Shown: in pieces, positions 35,235 to 45,900 of the stretch
How the letters are laid out: the number at the start of each line of letters is the position of its first letter
Numbering within the stretch: the stretch's first letter is position 1
Assembly: GCF_014773245.1 (NCBI RefSeq)
Contig: NZ_JACWMX010000004.1
Location: 186,001 to 250,000, forward strand
Source: Mucilaginibacter glaciei
Lineage (GTDB): Bacteria > Bacteroidota > Bacteroidia > Sphingobacteriales > Sphingobacteriaceae
Reading direction: 5' to 3'
Length of the DNA stretch: 64,000 bases
Translations under genes and position numbers: made by a program
The notes under the pieces: generated by a model
What the model was told of the DNA's origin: nothing
Database searches by the model: none
What the model saw: the letters and a program-made list of their open reading frames with translations, nothing else

Positions 35235-36020
35235 ATGAGCGAATTCAAACAAACCTTTAACTCATCACTGGGAAAGAAGCTGATAATGGCTTTAACTGGC
35301 TTGTTTTTGTGTACTTTTTTAATTGTACACGTTGGTGGTAACCTGTTGTTGTTTAAAAACGACCAGGGCTTTGCGTTTAATAGCTATGCAAATTTCCTTA
35401 CCCATTTCCCACCTATCGAAGTAATTGCGTATTTGCTTTACTTAGCCATCATCGTACATGCAGTTTACGCGCTTGTACTTACTATCAGCAACCGCAGGGC
35501 AAGGCCAATTGGTTATGCGGTAGTAAATAAGTCGCCGGCATCATGGTCATCAAAAAACATGGGGCTGTTGGGATCTATTCTTTTACTATTTATCGTTATC
35601 CACATGGGCGATTTTTGGTTTACCTACAAATACAACAATATTTTAGGTTTTAAAGAATACCGTACTAACCTGGGAACTAACGAAACGGTAGTAAGCGACT
35701 ACAAGCCCGAAACACCGGATTTTGAGCGTTCGATATCTACCGAGAACAATGTAGAAATTGTAAGGGTGAAAGATTTGCATGCGCGCATATCATCAAGCTT
35801 TAGTCATTTATGGTACGTTGCCTTTTATGTAATAGCTATGGGGGCGGTATCGTTTCACCTGTTGCATGGTTTCCAAAGCGCGTTTCAAACGCTGGGCTGG
35901 GTGCACCGCAAATACAAGCCTATTATTTATTTTGTAGGCACGTGGCTTTTTGCGGTAATTATACCGCTGTTGTTTGCTGCAATGCCGGTTGTATATTTTA
36001 TACAGAGTTTATCAAAATAA
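35235..36020 (+). CDS. sdhC: Succinate dehydrogenase cytochrome b subunit
   Basis: A 261-residue membrane anchor with five predicted helices, the single-subunit diheme type of Bacteroidota and epsilon-proteobacterial SDH/fumarate reductase. It begins KQTFNSSLGKKLIMALTGLFL, and His residues for heme are seen in CTFLIVHVGGNLLL, AIIVHAVYALV, VIHMGDFWFTY and AVSFHLLHGFQSA. It passes electrons between the iron-sulphur subunit and menaquinone. It is the first gene of sdhCAB and lies 81 bases before sdhA, with a short palindromic filler between them. Confidence 0.96.
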   Translation: MSEFKQTFNSSLGKKLIMALTGLFLCTFLIVHVGGNLLLFKNDQGFAFNSYANFLTHFPPIEVIAYLLYLAIIVHAVYALVLTISNRRARPIGYAVVNKSPASWSSKNMGLLGSILLLFIVIHMGDFWFTYKYNNILGFKEYRTNLGTNETVVSDYKPETPDFERSISTENNVEIVRVKDLHARISSSFSHLWYVAFYVIAMGAVSFHLLHGFQSAFQTLGWVHRKYKPIIYFVGTWLFAVIIPLLFAAMPVVYFIQSLSK

Positions 36021-36101
36021 TTTACGAATGGCGAGTTTAGATTTACGATTTATATCGTGCCGGTCTTAATTCGTAACTCTTAAATCTAACATAAAAAAGA
36101 A
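36021..36101. repeat. Imperfect palindromic filler between sdhC and sdhA
   Basis: TTACGAAT, GAGTTTAGATT and the later ATTCGTAA, ACTCTTAAATC recur in opposite orientation. It resembles the oligomer palindromes in other gaps of this window and does not interrupt the operon. Confidence 0.5.
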
Positions 36102-38036
36102 ATGAGTTTAGATGCTAAAATTCCGCAAGGCCCATTAGCCGAAAAATGGAGCAAGCATAAATTTAACTTAAAGCTGGTTAACCCTTCCAATAAGCGTAAG
36201 TACGATGTTATTGTTGTAGGTACAGGTTTGGCGGGCGCTTCGGCTGCTGCTTCACTGGCTGCGCTGGGTTACAATGTTAAGGCATTTTGTTTCCAGGATA
36301 GCCCGCGCCGTGCGCACTCTATTGCTGCACAGGGTGGTATTAACGGTGCAAAAAATTATCAAAACGACGGCGATAGCGTTTATCGTTTGTTTTATGATAC
36401 TATTAAAGGTGGTGATTACCGCGCCCGAGAAGGCAACGTATACCGCCTGGCGGAGGTATCTGTAAATATTATTGACCAATGCGTTGCACAGGGTGTACCC
36501 TTTGCACGTGAATACGGCGGCTTGCTGGATAACCGTTCATTTGGTGGTTCGCAGGTATCACGTACATTTTATGCGCGTGGCCAAACCGGCCAGCAATTGC
36601 TTTTAGGTGCATATTCGGCTTTAAACCGCCAGATACACCTGGGTAAAGTAAAAATGTACACCCGTACCGAGATGCTTGATGTTGTTACAATTGACGGTCA
36701 TGCAAAAGGTATTGTTACCCGTAACTTAAAAACCGGCGCAATTGAAACGCATGCAGCCCATGCTGTTTTATTAGCAACAGGTGGTTACGGTAACGTTTTC
36801 TATCTGTCCACCAATGCCATCGGCAGTAACGTAACAGCAGCGTGGCGCGCACACAAACGCGGGGCGTATTTTGCTAACCCTTGCTACACACAAATTCACC
36901 CAACCTGTATCCCGGTTACCGGCGACCATCAGAGTAAGCTTACGCTGATGTCTGAATCGTTACGTAATGACGGGCGTGTTTGGGCCCCTAAAACTGTTGA
37001 GGTAGCTGAGAAATTACGTAGCAAAGAGATTACCGCATCGCAGGTTAAAGAAGAAGATCGTGATTACTTCCTGGAGCGCAAATACCCATCATTTGGTAAC
37101 CTGGTGCCGCGTGACGTGGCATCCCGTAATGCAAAAGAAATGACGGATGATGGCAAAGGGGTAGGTGCAACCGGCTTAGCCGTTTATCTTGACTTTGCAG
37201 AGTCTATACAACGTTTGGGTGAAGATACCGTACGTGCCAAATATGGCAACTTGTTTGATATGTACCTACAGATCACCGACGAGAACCCGTATAAACAACC
37301 GATGCGTATTTACCCTGCGGTACACTATACAATGGGTGGCCTTTGGGTTGATTATAATTTAAGCACAAACGTACCGGGCCTTTACGCCCTGGGCGAATGT
37401 AACTTTAGCGATCACGGTGCAAACAGATTAGGTGCATCTGCTTTGATGCAGGGACTATCTGACGGTTACTTTGTAATTCCTTACACATTAGGTGATTACC
37501 TGGCAACCATCGGCCCTAAACCGGTTGACATTAACCACCCTGCTTTTGAAAAAACAAAACAGGAAGTAATCGCCTACAACAACAAGTTACTTGCCTTAAA
37601 GGGTAACAAAACGGTTGTTGAATACCACCGTGAATTAGGCCATATCATTTGGGAGTATTGTGGAATGGCACGATCTGAAGAAGGCCTGACCAAAGCTAAA
37701 GCAATGATCAAGGCACTGAAGGCTGATTTTTGGGTAAATGCCATCGTAACCGGCGAAAATGATGAGGTTAATGCTGCGCTTGAAAGGGCGGGCCGTGTAG
37801 CCGACTTTATTGAACTGGGCGAATTGATGATTACCGATGCGTTAGCGCGTCGTGAATCATGTGGTGGCCACTTCCGTGTAGAATCACAGACAGAAGAAGG
37901 TGAAGCCTTGCGCGATGACGAGAACTTTGCCTTTGTATCGGCATGGGAGTTTAAAGGAGAAAACCAGGAAGAAGAACTTCATAAAGAAGAACTGGTATTT
38001 GAAAATGTTAAGTTAACACAGAGAAGCTATAAATAG
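36102..38036 (+). CDS. sdhA: Succinate dehydrogenase/fumarate reductase flavoprotein subunit
   Basis: A 644-residue flavoprotein that oxidises succinate to fumarate in the TCA cycle. The FAD-binding region is [21 protein letters not shown], the covalent flavin His is in [17 protein letters not shown], and active-site blocks are [15 protein letters not shown] and [22 protein letters not shown]. The C-terminal domain contains [19 protein letters not shown]. Length is that of the menaquinone-linked type. It is followed 13 bases later by the open frame leading into sdhB. Confidence 0.98.
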   Translation: MSLDAKIPQGPLAEKWSKHKFNLKLVNPSNKRKYDVIVVGTGLAGASAAASLAALGYNVKAFCFQDSPRRAHSIAAQGGINGAKNYQNDGDSVYRLFYDTIKGGDYRAREGNVYRLAEVSVNIIDQCVAQGVPFAREYGGLLDNRSFGGSQVSRTFYARGQTGQQLLLGAYSALNRQIHLGKVKMYTRTEMLDVVTIDGHAKGIVTRNLKTGAIETHAAHAVLLATGGYGNVFYLSTNAIGSNVTAAWRAHKRGAYFANPCYTQIHPTCIPVTGDHQSKLTLMSESLRNDGRVWAPKTVEVAEKLRSKEITASQVKEEDRDYFLERKYPSFGNLVPRDVASRNAKEMTDDGKGVGATGLAVYLDFAESIQRLGEDTVRAKYGNLFDMYLQITDENPYKQPMRIYPAVHYTMGGLWVDYNLSTNVPGLYALGECNFSDHGANRLGASALMQGLSDGYFVIPYTLGDYLATIGPKPVDINHPAFEKTKQEVIAYNNKLLALKGNKTVVEYHRELGHIIWEYCGMARSEEGLTKAKAMIKALKADFWVNAIVTGENDEVNAALERAGRVADFIELGELMITDALARRESCGGHFRVESQTEEGEALRDDENFAFVSAWEFKGENQEEELHKEELVFENVKLTQRSYK

Positions 38037-38109
38037 TGGTGAGTAGCGCGTGGTGAGTGCAGAGTTATGCAACTCACTACCCGGCACCCATAACTCAAAA
38101 CTCAAAAAT
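38037..38109. repeat. Palindromic filler between sdhA and sdhB
   Basis: GTGAGTAG and GTGGTGAGTG are answered by AACTCACTAC in the opposite sense, then ACTCAAAACTCAAAA repeats. Similar to other intergenic oligomers here. Confidence 0.5.
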
Positions 38110-38901
38110 ATGAGTACTGGAAACATGAACCTGACGCTGAAAGTATGGCGCCAAAAAAATACACAAACTGCCGGCAAGTTTGTAACCTATAAGGCAGAGG
38201 GTATTTCGCCTGATATGTCTTTCCTGGAAATGCTGGACGTGGTAAACGAAAGCCTTACCCGTAAAAACGATGAGCCTATATATTTTGATCATGACTGCCG
38301 TGAAGGTATTTGCGGGTCTTGCTCTTTATATATCAACGGCCACCCACATGGCCCTAAAAAGGCGATAACTACCTGCCAGCTGCACATGCGTACCTTTAGC
38401 GATGGCGAAACTATCACTATCGAGCCGTGGCGTTCGGCAGCCTTCCCGGTAATGAAGGATCTGGCTACTGACCGTTCGGCATTTGACCGTATCCAGCAAG
38501 CTGGTGGCTTTATATCTATTAACACTGGTGGTGTGCCAGATGCTAACTTAATCCCAATCCCTAAGGTAATTGCCGACGAGGCTTTCAACTCAGCTACCTG
38601 TATCGGTTGCGGCGCTTGTGTAGCGGCATGTAAAAATGCGTCGGCAATGCTGTTCACATCTGCCAAGATCACCCAGTTGGGTTTATTGCCACAAGGCCAG
38701 CCCGAGCGTTACAGCCGTGTGCAGGCAATGGTTGCCCAGATGGACGAAGAAGGCTTTGGTAACTGTACCAATACCGGTGCCTGCGAAGCAGAGTGCCCTA
38801 AAGAGATCACACTAAACAATATCGCGTTTATGAATAATGATTATTTCAGCGCCAAACTGTTCAGAGAAGAACAAGCGCACGACCATACCGGCGGCGAATA
38901 A
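38110..38901 (+). CDS. sdhB: Succinate dehydrogenase iron-sulphur subunit
   Basis: A 263-residue protein carrying three clusters: the [2Fe-2S] ligands in CREGICGSC with a later Cys in [10 protein letters not shown], then [15 protein letters not shown] and the third site [15 protein letters not shown]. It relays electrons from SdhA to the heme subunit. The frame is open from 38050 but the first 20 codons are the intergenic filler; ATG 38110 is preferred (38125 is also possible). A strong bidirectional terminator follows the gene. Confidence 0.96.
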   Translation: MSTGNMNLTLKVWRQKNTQTAGKFVTYKAEGISPDMSFLEMLDVVNESLTRKNDEPIYFDHDCREGICGSCSLYINGHPHGPKKAITTCQLHMRTFSDGETITIEPWRSAAFPVMKDLATDRSAFDRIQQAGGFISINTGGVPDANLIPIPKVIADEAFNSATCIGCGACVAACKNASAMLFTSAKITQLGLLPQGQPERYSRVQAMVAQMDEEGFGNCTNTGACEAECPKEITLNNIAFMNNDYFSAKLFREEQAHDHTGGE

Positions 38902-38921
38902 TTCTTTGCTAAATAAAGGCC

Positions 38922-38963
38922 AAATAAGAAAGCCTCACCAATTTTGGTGAGGCTTTCTTATTT
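38922..38963. terminator. Bidirectional terminator between sdhB and the HtrA gene
   Basis: A perfect 18-bp stem, AAATAAGAAAGCCTCACC against GGTGAGGCTTTCTTATTT, around a six-base loop; A/T rich at both ends so it can stop both converging transcripts. Confidence 0.92.
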
Positions 38964-38980
38964 GACAAAGTGCCTGAAAG

Positions 38981-40519
38981 TTATTGTACCTCGAACATAT
39001 TATTGAAGCTGCCACCATCAGGATAATAACCTGTAATGATCAGCCTGCCATTTCTTAAGCTGGTAATTACCTTGTCCATATCGGCAACGCTGTTGATAGG
39101 CTGTTTGTTGATAGAGGTAATGATAGACCCAACAGGGATCTCGGTATCATCAAACATCCCACCCGGGCGTACCTGGGTTACTACAACTCCCGAATTAACT
39201 TTAAACTTAGCTTTCTGCGCCTGGCTTAACGGCTGGAAGCTTGCCCCCATTTTGTTAAACAGTTCAGATGCCGATTTTGACACCGCAGCTGTTTTGGCAA
39301 CCGGTGCATCAGCCTTAAGGGTTACGCTAAAGTTTTTCTCGCTACCATCACGTAAAACAGTCAGCGCAATTTTATCACCAGGTTGTAAACGGCCAACACG
39401 TTCTTGTAGGTCAGATGACTCGTAAACCACATTGCCTTCAACCTTGGTAATGATATCACCCGGTTTAATACCGGCTTGTTCGGCACCGCCACCCGCTAAA
39501 ACGCTACTTACATATAAGCCATTTGTTTTGTCGGTTTTAATATCCTGCGCCATATCAGAGTTGCTAAGGTCGGCAAAGCTTATACCTACATATCCACGTT
39601 TAACAACACCGAACTTTTTGATGTCATTCAATACTTTTTTAGCTAAGTTAACAGGGATGGCAAAGCCATAGCCTTCATACGAGCCTGTGTGTGACGCAAT
39701 CGCCGCATTGATACCTATTAGTTCGCCATTGGTATTAACCAACGCACCGCCACTGTTACCGGGATTAATTGCCGCATCGGTTTGAATAAACGACTCGATC
39801 CCTTTTTTCAATGTTGGTTCTCGTTGATTAACGGGATAAGGATTCTCATCGTCATCATCTTTACCTATAATATCTATCTGGCGGCCCTTGGCACTTACAA
39901 TACCAGCAGTGACGGTTGAGTTTAACTTGAACGGATTTCCTACTGCTAAAACCCACTCACCAACGCGTACCGCGTCTGAATTACCTAACTTTACAATAGG
40001 CAGGTTAGTTGCATTAATTTTAATCAGGGCAAGATCCGTGTTAGGGTCGGTGCCAATAACTTTAGCCTCAAAACTACGGTGGTCATTGGTTACTATCGTT
40101 ATTTTTTCTGCCTTAGCCACCACGTGGTTATTGGTTACAATATAACCGTCAGGAGAGATAATCACACCCGAGCCTGATGCCATTTGCGGGCCTTGCGGGC
40201 GCATGCGCTGGCCGAACATTTGGCCAAACATCTGCTCAAACTGGTCCTGGCTGCCACCACCGCTGCTTTTTGCCGCGTATGTGGTACGGATGTAAACTAC
40301 CGCCGGGGTTACTTCTGCCGCTGCCTGGGTAAAATCTACCGAACCGGCCGATGATACCACAGTTGACGGGTTTACCGTACGGTTGCTGGCAAAGTAAACT
40401 TTTTGCTTGTCTTCTAACGACATGTTGTCCGAGTACTTGTTCTCGATAACTTTGTACACGCCCAACGCCATTGCACCGCCCACAAAGGCGGTTAATAATG
40501 TTAAACCGATCTTTTTCAT
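38981..40519 (-). CDS. Do-like serine protease HtrA/DegQ
   Basis: A 512-residue periplasmic protease anchored or secreted through the N-terminal helix MKKIGLTLLTAFVGGAMALGVY. The trypsin-like domain shows the catalytic His in TNNHVVAKA, Asp in DPNTDLALIKI and Ser in NPGNSGGALVNTNGE. Two PDZ domains follow, with VKRGYVGISFADLS and GIKPGDIITKVEG in the first. It degrades or refolds damaged envelope proteins. The frame is open to a GTG at 40531; ATG 40519 has an AAAGGAAAG stretch shortly upstream, an unusual ribosome-site-like sequence for this phylum. Confidence 0.95.
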   Translation of the reverse strand: MKKIGLTLLTAFVGGAMALGVYKVIENKYSDNMSLEDKQKVYFASNRTVNPSTVVSSAGSVDFTQAAAEVTPAVVYIRTTYAAKSSGGGSQDQFEQMFGQMFGQRMRPQGPQMASGSGVIISPDGYIVTNNHVVAKAEKITIVTNDHRSFEAKVIGTDPNTDLALIKINATNLPIVKLGNSDAVRVGEWVLAVGNPFKLNSTVTAGIVSAKGRQIDIIGKDDDDENPYPVNQREPTLKKGIESFIQTDAAINPGNSGGALVNTNGELIGINAAIASHTGSYEGYGFAIPVNLAKKVLNDIKKFGVVKRGYVGISFADLSNSDMAQDIKTDKTNGLYVSSVLAGGGAEQAGIKPGDIITKVEGNVVYESSDLQERVGRLQPGDKIALTVLRDGSEKNFSVTLKADAPVAKTAAVSKSASELFNKMGASFQPLSQAQKAKFKVNSGVVVTQVRPGGMFDDTEIPVGSIITSINKQPINSVADMDKVITSLRNGRLIITGYYPDGGSFNNMFEVQ

Positions 40520-40563
40520 ATTGCTATTCACTTTCCTTTTTTACGTTTTTGCTTTTATCAACT

Positions 40564-40595
40564 CAAATTTAATACCATATAGACGATATAATCAA
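40564..40595 (-). promoter_or_regulatory. Promoter of the HtrA gene (TTG-N21-TAAATTTG)
   Basis: Read on the minus strand, TTG and a perfect TAAATTTG are 21 bases apart, ending 44 bases before ATG 40519. Confidence 0.5.
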
Positions 40596-40708
40596 TGATA
40601 AGTTATATCCTTTTTTGTTAAAATTTGTTAAATTGAAATAAACCTGCCGCAATTTTTGTTACCACGGGTTATGTTTACCTTTACAGTACACTAATATACC
40701 AAACTACA

Positions 40709-41494
40709 GTGCAATTAAAATTTTATAAATATCAGGGAGCGGGAAATGACTTTGTGCTGATTGATAACCGGCAAGCCATTGATTACCAATTTACTAAAGA
40801 GCGTGTTTCCTTATTGTGCGACAGGCGCTTTGGAATTGGTGCCGATGGATTGATGTTATTGGAGACCCTTGAAGGCTTTGATTTTAAGATGGTATATTAC
40901 AATGCCGATGGTAACGAAGGCAGCATGTGCGGTAATGGGGGCCGTTGCATTGTAGCCTTTGCTAAACAGCTGGGCATCATTACAGATACGACAAAATTTC
41001 TGGCGACAGACGGAGTACACCATGCCAAAATTTCAGCAGATGGCAAATGGGTAAGCTTGCAAATGATAGATGTGAAAGAAGTTACCCGCGATGGCGACGC
41101 TTATGTGTTAAACACTGGGTCGCCGCATTATGTGAGGTTAGCCACCGATCTGGCCATTAAAGATGTTTATAACGAAGGTTATGCTATCCGTAATAACGCC
41201 GCTTACAAAGCCGATGGTATTAATGTAAACTTTACCGAGAAAACCGATGTGGGTTATTTTGTGCGTACGTTTGAGCGCGGGGTAGAGAATGAAACTTACG
41301 CCTGCGGCACAGGTGTTACCGCTGTAGCCCTGGCTATGGCAAAACATAACAACCAGTTTGGCACCATCAGTACGCCGATTAAAGTATTAGGGGGTAACCT
41401 CAATATTCGCTTCGATCACGACGGCGAAACATTCAGCAACATATTTTTAGAAGGCCCGGCAGATTTAGTGTTTGATGGTGAAATAACTATCTAA
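40709..41494 (+). CDS. dapF: Diaminopimelate epimerase
   Basis: A 261-residue cytoplasmic enzyme converting LL- to meso-diaminopimelate for lysine and peptidoglycan synthesis. The two catalytic Cys are visible in MCGNGGRCIVAFAK and YACGTGVTAVALAM; the N-terminus FYKYQGAGNDFVLIDNR is the family signature. The start is GTG at 40709, which gives the standard N-terminus; no ATG is available. A perfect terminator lies 19 bases after the stop. Confidence 0.97.
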   Translation: MQLKFYKYQGAGNDFVLIDNRQAIDYQFTKERVSLLCDRRFGIGADGLMLLETLEGFDFKMVYYNADGNEGSMCGNGGRCIVAFAKQLGIITDTTKFLATDGVHHAKISADGKWVSLQMIDVKEVTRDGDAYVLNTGSPHYVRLATDLAIKDVYNEGYAIRNNAAYKADGINVNFTEKTDVGYFVRTFERGVENETYACGTGVTAVALAMAKHNNQFGTISTPIKVLGGNLNIRFDHDGETFSNIFLEGPADLVFDGEITI

Positions 41495-41513
41495 ACAGGA
41501 CCAACAGAAACAC

Positions 41514-41548
41514 AAAAAAAGCGAAGGGCAATGCCCTTCGCTTTTTTT
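41514..41548. terminator. Bidirectional terminator after dapF
   Basis: Seven A, GCGAAGGGCA, one base, TGCCCTTCGC, seven T: a perfect 17-bp inverted repeat between convergent genes. Confidence 0.93.
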
Positions 41549-41567
41549 GTTAAAACAGTTCTAAACC

Positions 41568-42884
41568 TTAGTCGGCTTTAAAGCCATACTTATCACTGAA
41601 CTTTTTGTACAGCTGCTTGTGCAGGTTATCCAGGTTAATGTTACGGCCTTGTATAAATGCTGTTTCCACATTAAGTCCTATCATATCCAAAGCATCGCCT
41701 GTCGAGATAAAAAGATTGGCATCCTTGCCGGTTTCAATAGAGCCGGTTGTTTTGTCTATACCTAAGATCTTAGCATTGTTCAGGCTGATCATCGCAACAG
41801 CCTGTTCTTTGGTTAAGCCGTATCCAACTGCTTCGCCCGCCTCGAAAGGCAGATTGCGCTGGCGCCAGAAACCGGTACCTGTTAAACCGTAAAGCACGCC
41901 TGCATCTTGCAGCATCTTCGGTAGTTTGTAGGGAAGATAAACATCATCCTCGTCCCTATCAGGTAATGTTTGTGTTTCGCGCAATATCACCGGCACATTA
42001 TTTTCTTTTAGCACATCTGCAACCAGGTATGATTCTTTACCACCAACAATTACCACCGATACACCCATTTGCTTACCAAATGCAACGGCCTGCATAATTT
42101 GTTTTGCACCGTCGGCAATTACGAATAGCTTTTTAGTGCCATTAAACAAGCCTTTCATTGCCTCTAAGCGAATGTTTGATGTGGCAGGTCTTGTTCCGTC
42201 GGCGTAGCCTTTAGCTTCGACAAACAAGCGGGTAATGGCATCTATCGCTTTTTGTGCGCGCTCGGCAGGGGTTTCCTGCACTACGCCCGGCACTGCTACA
42301 TTACCACCACGCCTGCGGCCACCACCACCAGCCGATGGCCAGTTTAAATGCACAGCCATATCTTTTTTATAGGTAGCATCTTCCCAGTTCCAGGCATCAA
42401 GCTGCACTACAGACGATGTGCCCGAGATGATACCGCCTGATGGCGTAGGCTGGGCTAATAAAATCCCGTTTGAACGTACCGTAGGGATAACCTTTGAGTC
42501 GGTATTGTAAGCCACAACTGAGCGTACATGCGGGTTTAAATCGCCCGTTTCTTCGTCATCCACAGTACCACGCGCACCGGATTCTACTTCCACTAAACCC
42601 AGGGTGGTCATGGGAGCAATAAAGCCCGGATAAATTTGCTTACCGGTTGCGTTCACTACTTCGTAACCCGATGATGGGCCTGCACCTTCGCCAACGCCGG
42701 TGATCTTACCTTTATCAAACGTGATATAGCCGTTATTAATTACCTGCCCGTTACCCACGTGTATGGTACCACCGGTGATGATAACAGGTTTGCTTTGTGC
42801 CTTAGCCGGCGATATGGTTGCCTGCCCATAAATGAGGTTTATGCCAAGCAATAATCCTCCTAACGTTAGTATTATTTTTTTCAT
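41568..42884 (-). CDS. Amidohydrolase-family protein, probably lacking metal ligands
   Basis: A 438-residue exported protein with a signal peptide ending near IYGQATI. It follows the amidohydrolase layout: an N-terminal beta sandwich (VIITGGTIHVGNGQVINNGYITFDKGKITGVGEG), YPGFIAPMTTLGLVE at the position of the metal-binding HxH, and the C-terminal ALDMIGLNVETAFIQGR. The HxH pair is replaced by MT, so the usual zinc centre seems absent. It is probably paired functionally with the larger amidohydrolase that starts 20 bases upstream; together they resemble a tandem found in many Bacteroidota. Confidence 0.9.
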   Translation of the reverse strand: MKKIILTLGGLLLGINLIYGQATISPAKAQSKPVIITGGTIHVGNGQVINNGYITFDKGKITGVGEGAGPSSGYEVVNATGKQIYPGFIAPMTTLGLVEVESGARGTVDDEETGDLNPHVRSVVAYNTDSKVIPTVRSNGILLAQPTPSGGIISGTSSVVQLDAWNWEDATYKKDMAVHLNWPSAGGGGRRRGGNVAVPGVVQETPAERAQKAIDAITRLFVEAKGYADGTRPATSNIRLEAMKGLFNGTKKLFVIADGAKQIMQAVAFGKQMGVSVVIVGGKESYLVADVLKENNVPVILRETQTLPDRDEDDVYLPYKLPKMLQDAGVLYGLTGTGFWRQRNLPFEAGEAVGYGLTKEQAVAMISLNNAKILGIDKTTGSIETGKDANLFISTGDALDMIGLNVETAFIQGRNINLDNLHKQLYKKFSDKYGFKAD

Positions 42885-42904
42885 TTGTGATCTTAATTAG
42901 GGGG

Positions 42905-45900
42905 TTATTTGATTTTGGCTGCTTTTCTTTCTGCCGAGCGTACTTTTTCCATTTCGGTATACTCATCGGCAATTACAAAGTTATCTTCTTCCAGGCTCTC
43001 GCACTCGTAAAGGCGTGGCCTGCGGCCCGGTCCCGGGCGCTGGGTGTTAGCACCGGCGTTTTTAGTCTCCAGCATTTTTTGAACAATGCGGGCGGTCTCG
43101 TTAGTGATTGCTTTTTGTTTTGCAGCAGACTGCGACAGGTCCCAATAAGGTATGCCATCCACATAGGTTTTTTCAACCACTGCATAAATTGACAGCGGGT
43201 TGGCCGACCATAATACAACATCAGCATCTTTACCTGCCTTTAAACTGCCAATGCGGTTATCTACATGCAGCATTTTTGCAGGGTTAAGGGTAACCAGTTT
43301 CAAAGCTTCTTCCTGGCTCATGTGGCCATAGGTTACCGCTTTGCCGGCTTCCTGGTTTAAGCGACGCGCCATTTCGGCATCGTCAGAATTAAAGCCGGTT
43401 ACCAAACCAACTTCATGCATCAGCTTACCGTTGTACGGGATAGCTTCGGCCACCTCGTTTTTGTATGCCCACCAGTCGCTAAAGGTTGAACCCGCAATGT
43501 TGTGCGCCTTCATTTTATCAGCCACCTTGTAACCCTCTAAAATGTGGGTAAAGGTGTTGATCTTGAAGCCCATTGAATCGGCAACGTGCATCAGCATGTT
43601 AATTTCCGACTGTACGTAAGAGTGGCAGGTGATAAAGCGTTTGCTATCCAATATTTCAGATAAAGCATCCAGTTCCAGATCGCGGCGGGTAGTGCTACCC
43701 TTTACAGCGCGGGCTGCTTTATATTCTTTAGCGCGGGTAAAGGCATCTACATAAACCTCTTCAACCCCCATACGCGTTTGCGGGAAACGCAATACCTGGC
43801 CAAATTGAATGTTGTTGTTACTGCCCTTTACGTTCTCGCCCAATGCAAATTTGATGAAGCCGTCGCTGCCTTCAAACTTCATTTCTTCAGGCAATTTACC
43901 CCAGCGCATTTTGATCAGCTGGGTTTGGCCGCCAATAGCGTTGGCCGAGCCATGCAGGATGTGCGATGTAGTAACACCGCCCGCTAACTGGCGGTAAATG
44001 TTGATGTCTTCGGCATCGATAACATCGGCAATACGTACTTCTGAGGTTACAGATTGTGTGCCCTCGTTGATACCGCCTGTAGCTGCAATGTGCGAGTGCT
44101 CATCAACTATACCGGTAGTAATGTGCTTGCCCGTTGCATCTATAACCTTAGCACCGGCTGCCGACAGGTTTTTACCTACCGCTTTGATTTTACCGTTCTC
44201 AATCAACACATCTGCATTTTGCAGGATGCCTTCTTTTTCGTTAGTCCAAACGGTACCATTCTTAAATAATACGGTTTCCACTTTTGGCGCTTCGGTATTG
44301 CCGTAAGCGGTGAACGGGTAAATTACCTGGCCAACAGTAATATTTGGTTTTGGCGCAGGGCGATTAGCCTGTGCCGCAGGTGCCGCGCTGGCGTATACCG
44401 CGCTAAATGCCGACTCGCTACCATCGGGCAAAATAGCATTACCGCGGATAGTTAAGGGCGATACAGATGAAATGTGGCCTGCCAAGCGGATAACACCCGC
44501 CGGTTTAGCCCGGTAATTAAAGTAAATGCTGATATCATCGCCCGTGCGGGTGATAGTACCGCGCGCCTTAGTGCTATCTGCACCGGTACGCTCGATATTT
44601 ACATCATAAGTACCCGGTGTGCCGCCTATTTTAACGGTAGTATTAGCAAAGCCATCGCCGGTTAAAGTGTAATTGCCGCGCAGGTCGGCTACATCCATTT
44701 TCGATACCACATATTGGCGTCCTTCTACCCAGTTCTCATAGATCACATTCTCAGCCTTAAACAGGCTGTCGGAGGTGATCAGGAAGCTGGCCATTTTGCC
44801 TTTAGCAAGCGTACCTACCTTATCACTCACGCCAAGCATTTCTGCAGGCACGGTAGTTAAGGCGTTTAAGGCTTGTTTTTCTGTCAAACCATAAGTTATC
44901 GCGGTGCGGATGTTGGTCCAGAAATCGCGTGCGTTAGCAATACCGTAAGAGGTGATAGCAAATTTAACACCTGCTTTTTCTAATGTGGCAGGGTTGGTTG
45001 GGGCCAATTCCCACCCTTTTAGCTGCTCGTACGATATGGTACGTGCATCCAAAGCGTCCTCTACATCAAAGGCGGCTGGGAAGGTTAACGGGATAATTAA
45101 ACTTGCACCGGTTGCCTTAACGGCGGCTATCCGCTGATACTCCAAACCATCGGTTTTGTAAATGTATGTTTTGCCGAATTCTTTAGCGATCTTGGTAGCG
45201 CGCAAAATGCTTTGCGGGTCGCTCACCTCAAAGATCTGCGGCAGGTTTTGCGTGCGGTTAAATTCGTCTAACGAGATGTTGTACTCGTTTTTTTGCGTTT
45301 TGTACCAGCTTGCATCGTAATAAGTTTGGCGTAATAAGGCTATACTGCCCATTAATGATGATGGATAGTTGGTTGCTGCCGTACCTTTACTGAATGAGTA
45401 ATGGGCCGCTGTATTGTCATTCAGCATTACAAAGTTGTCGCGCTCATCGCCCAAACTAACGGTGATAGATGTGCCACGGGCAATGCCATCATGGATTAAC
45501 GATTGCACGGTGCTGAAACCATTCTTTTTTAAAGCTTCGGCAGCCGAAGCGTTAACATGGAATACGGTTTTAGCATTCATTTCGGGTTTAATGGCCTCAT
45601 TCCAGCCATAAGCGCCGGGTTTGGTTGATACCGGCACAGACGCACGGCCACCGCCAAAACCACCTGCAGCAAAAGCCTGGCGGGGGGCTTCGGGCATACC
45701 GTAGGTGGTGTAGGCATCTATCAGGCCGGGGTAAATGAATTTGCCCTTCAGGTCTACTACTACGTAGCCTTTAGGTACTTTAACATCGGCTCCTACGGCC
45801 TCTATCACACGGTCTTTAACCAATAAGGTTCCGTTTTTGATACTGGCATCGGCACTGGTTACAATAGTCGCGTTGGTAAATGCATAGGCCCCGGGGCGGA

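Noticed and set aside
42887..43192. Plus-strand frame of 101 residues opposite the large amidohydrolase
   Set aside because: Lies inside a confidently assigned gene on the other strand and shows no domain or start signal; shadow frame.
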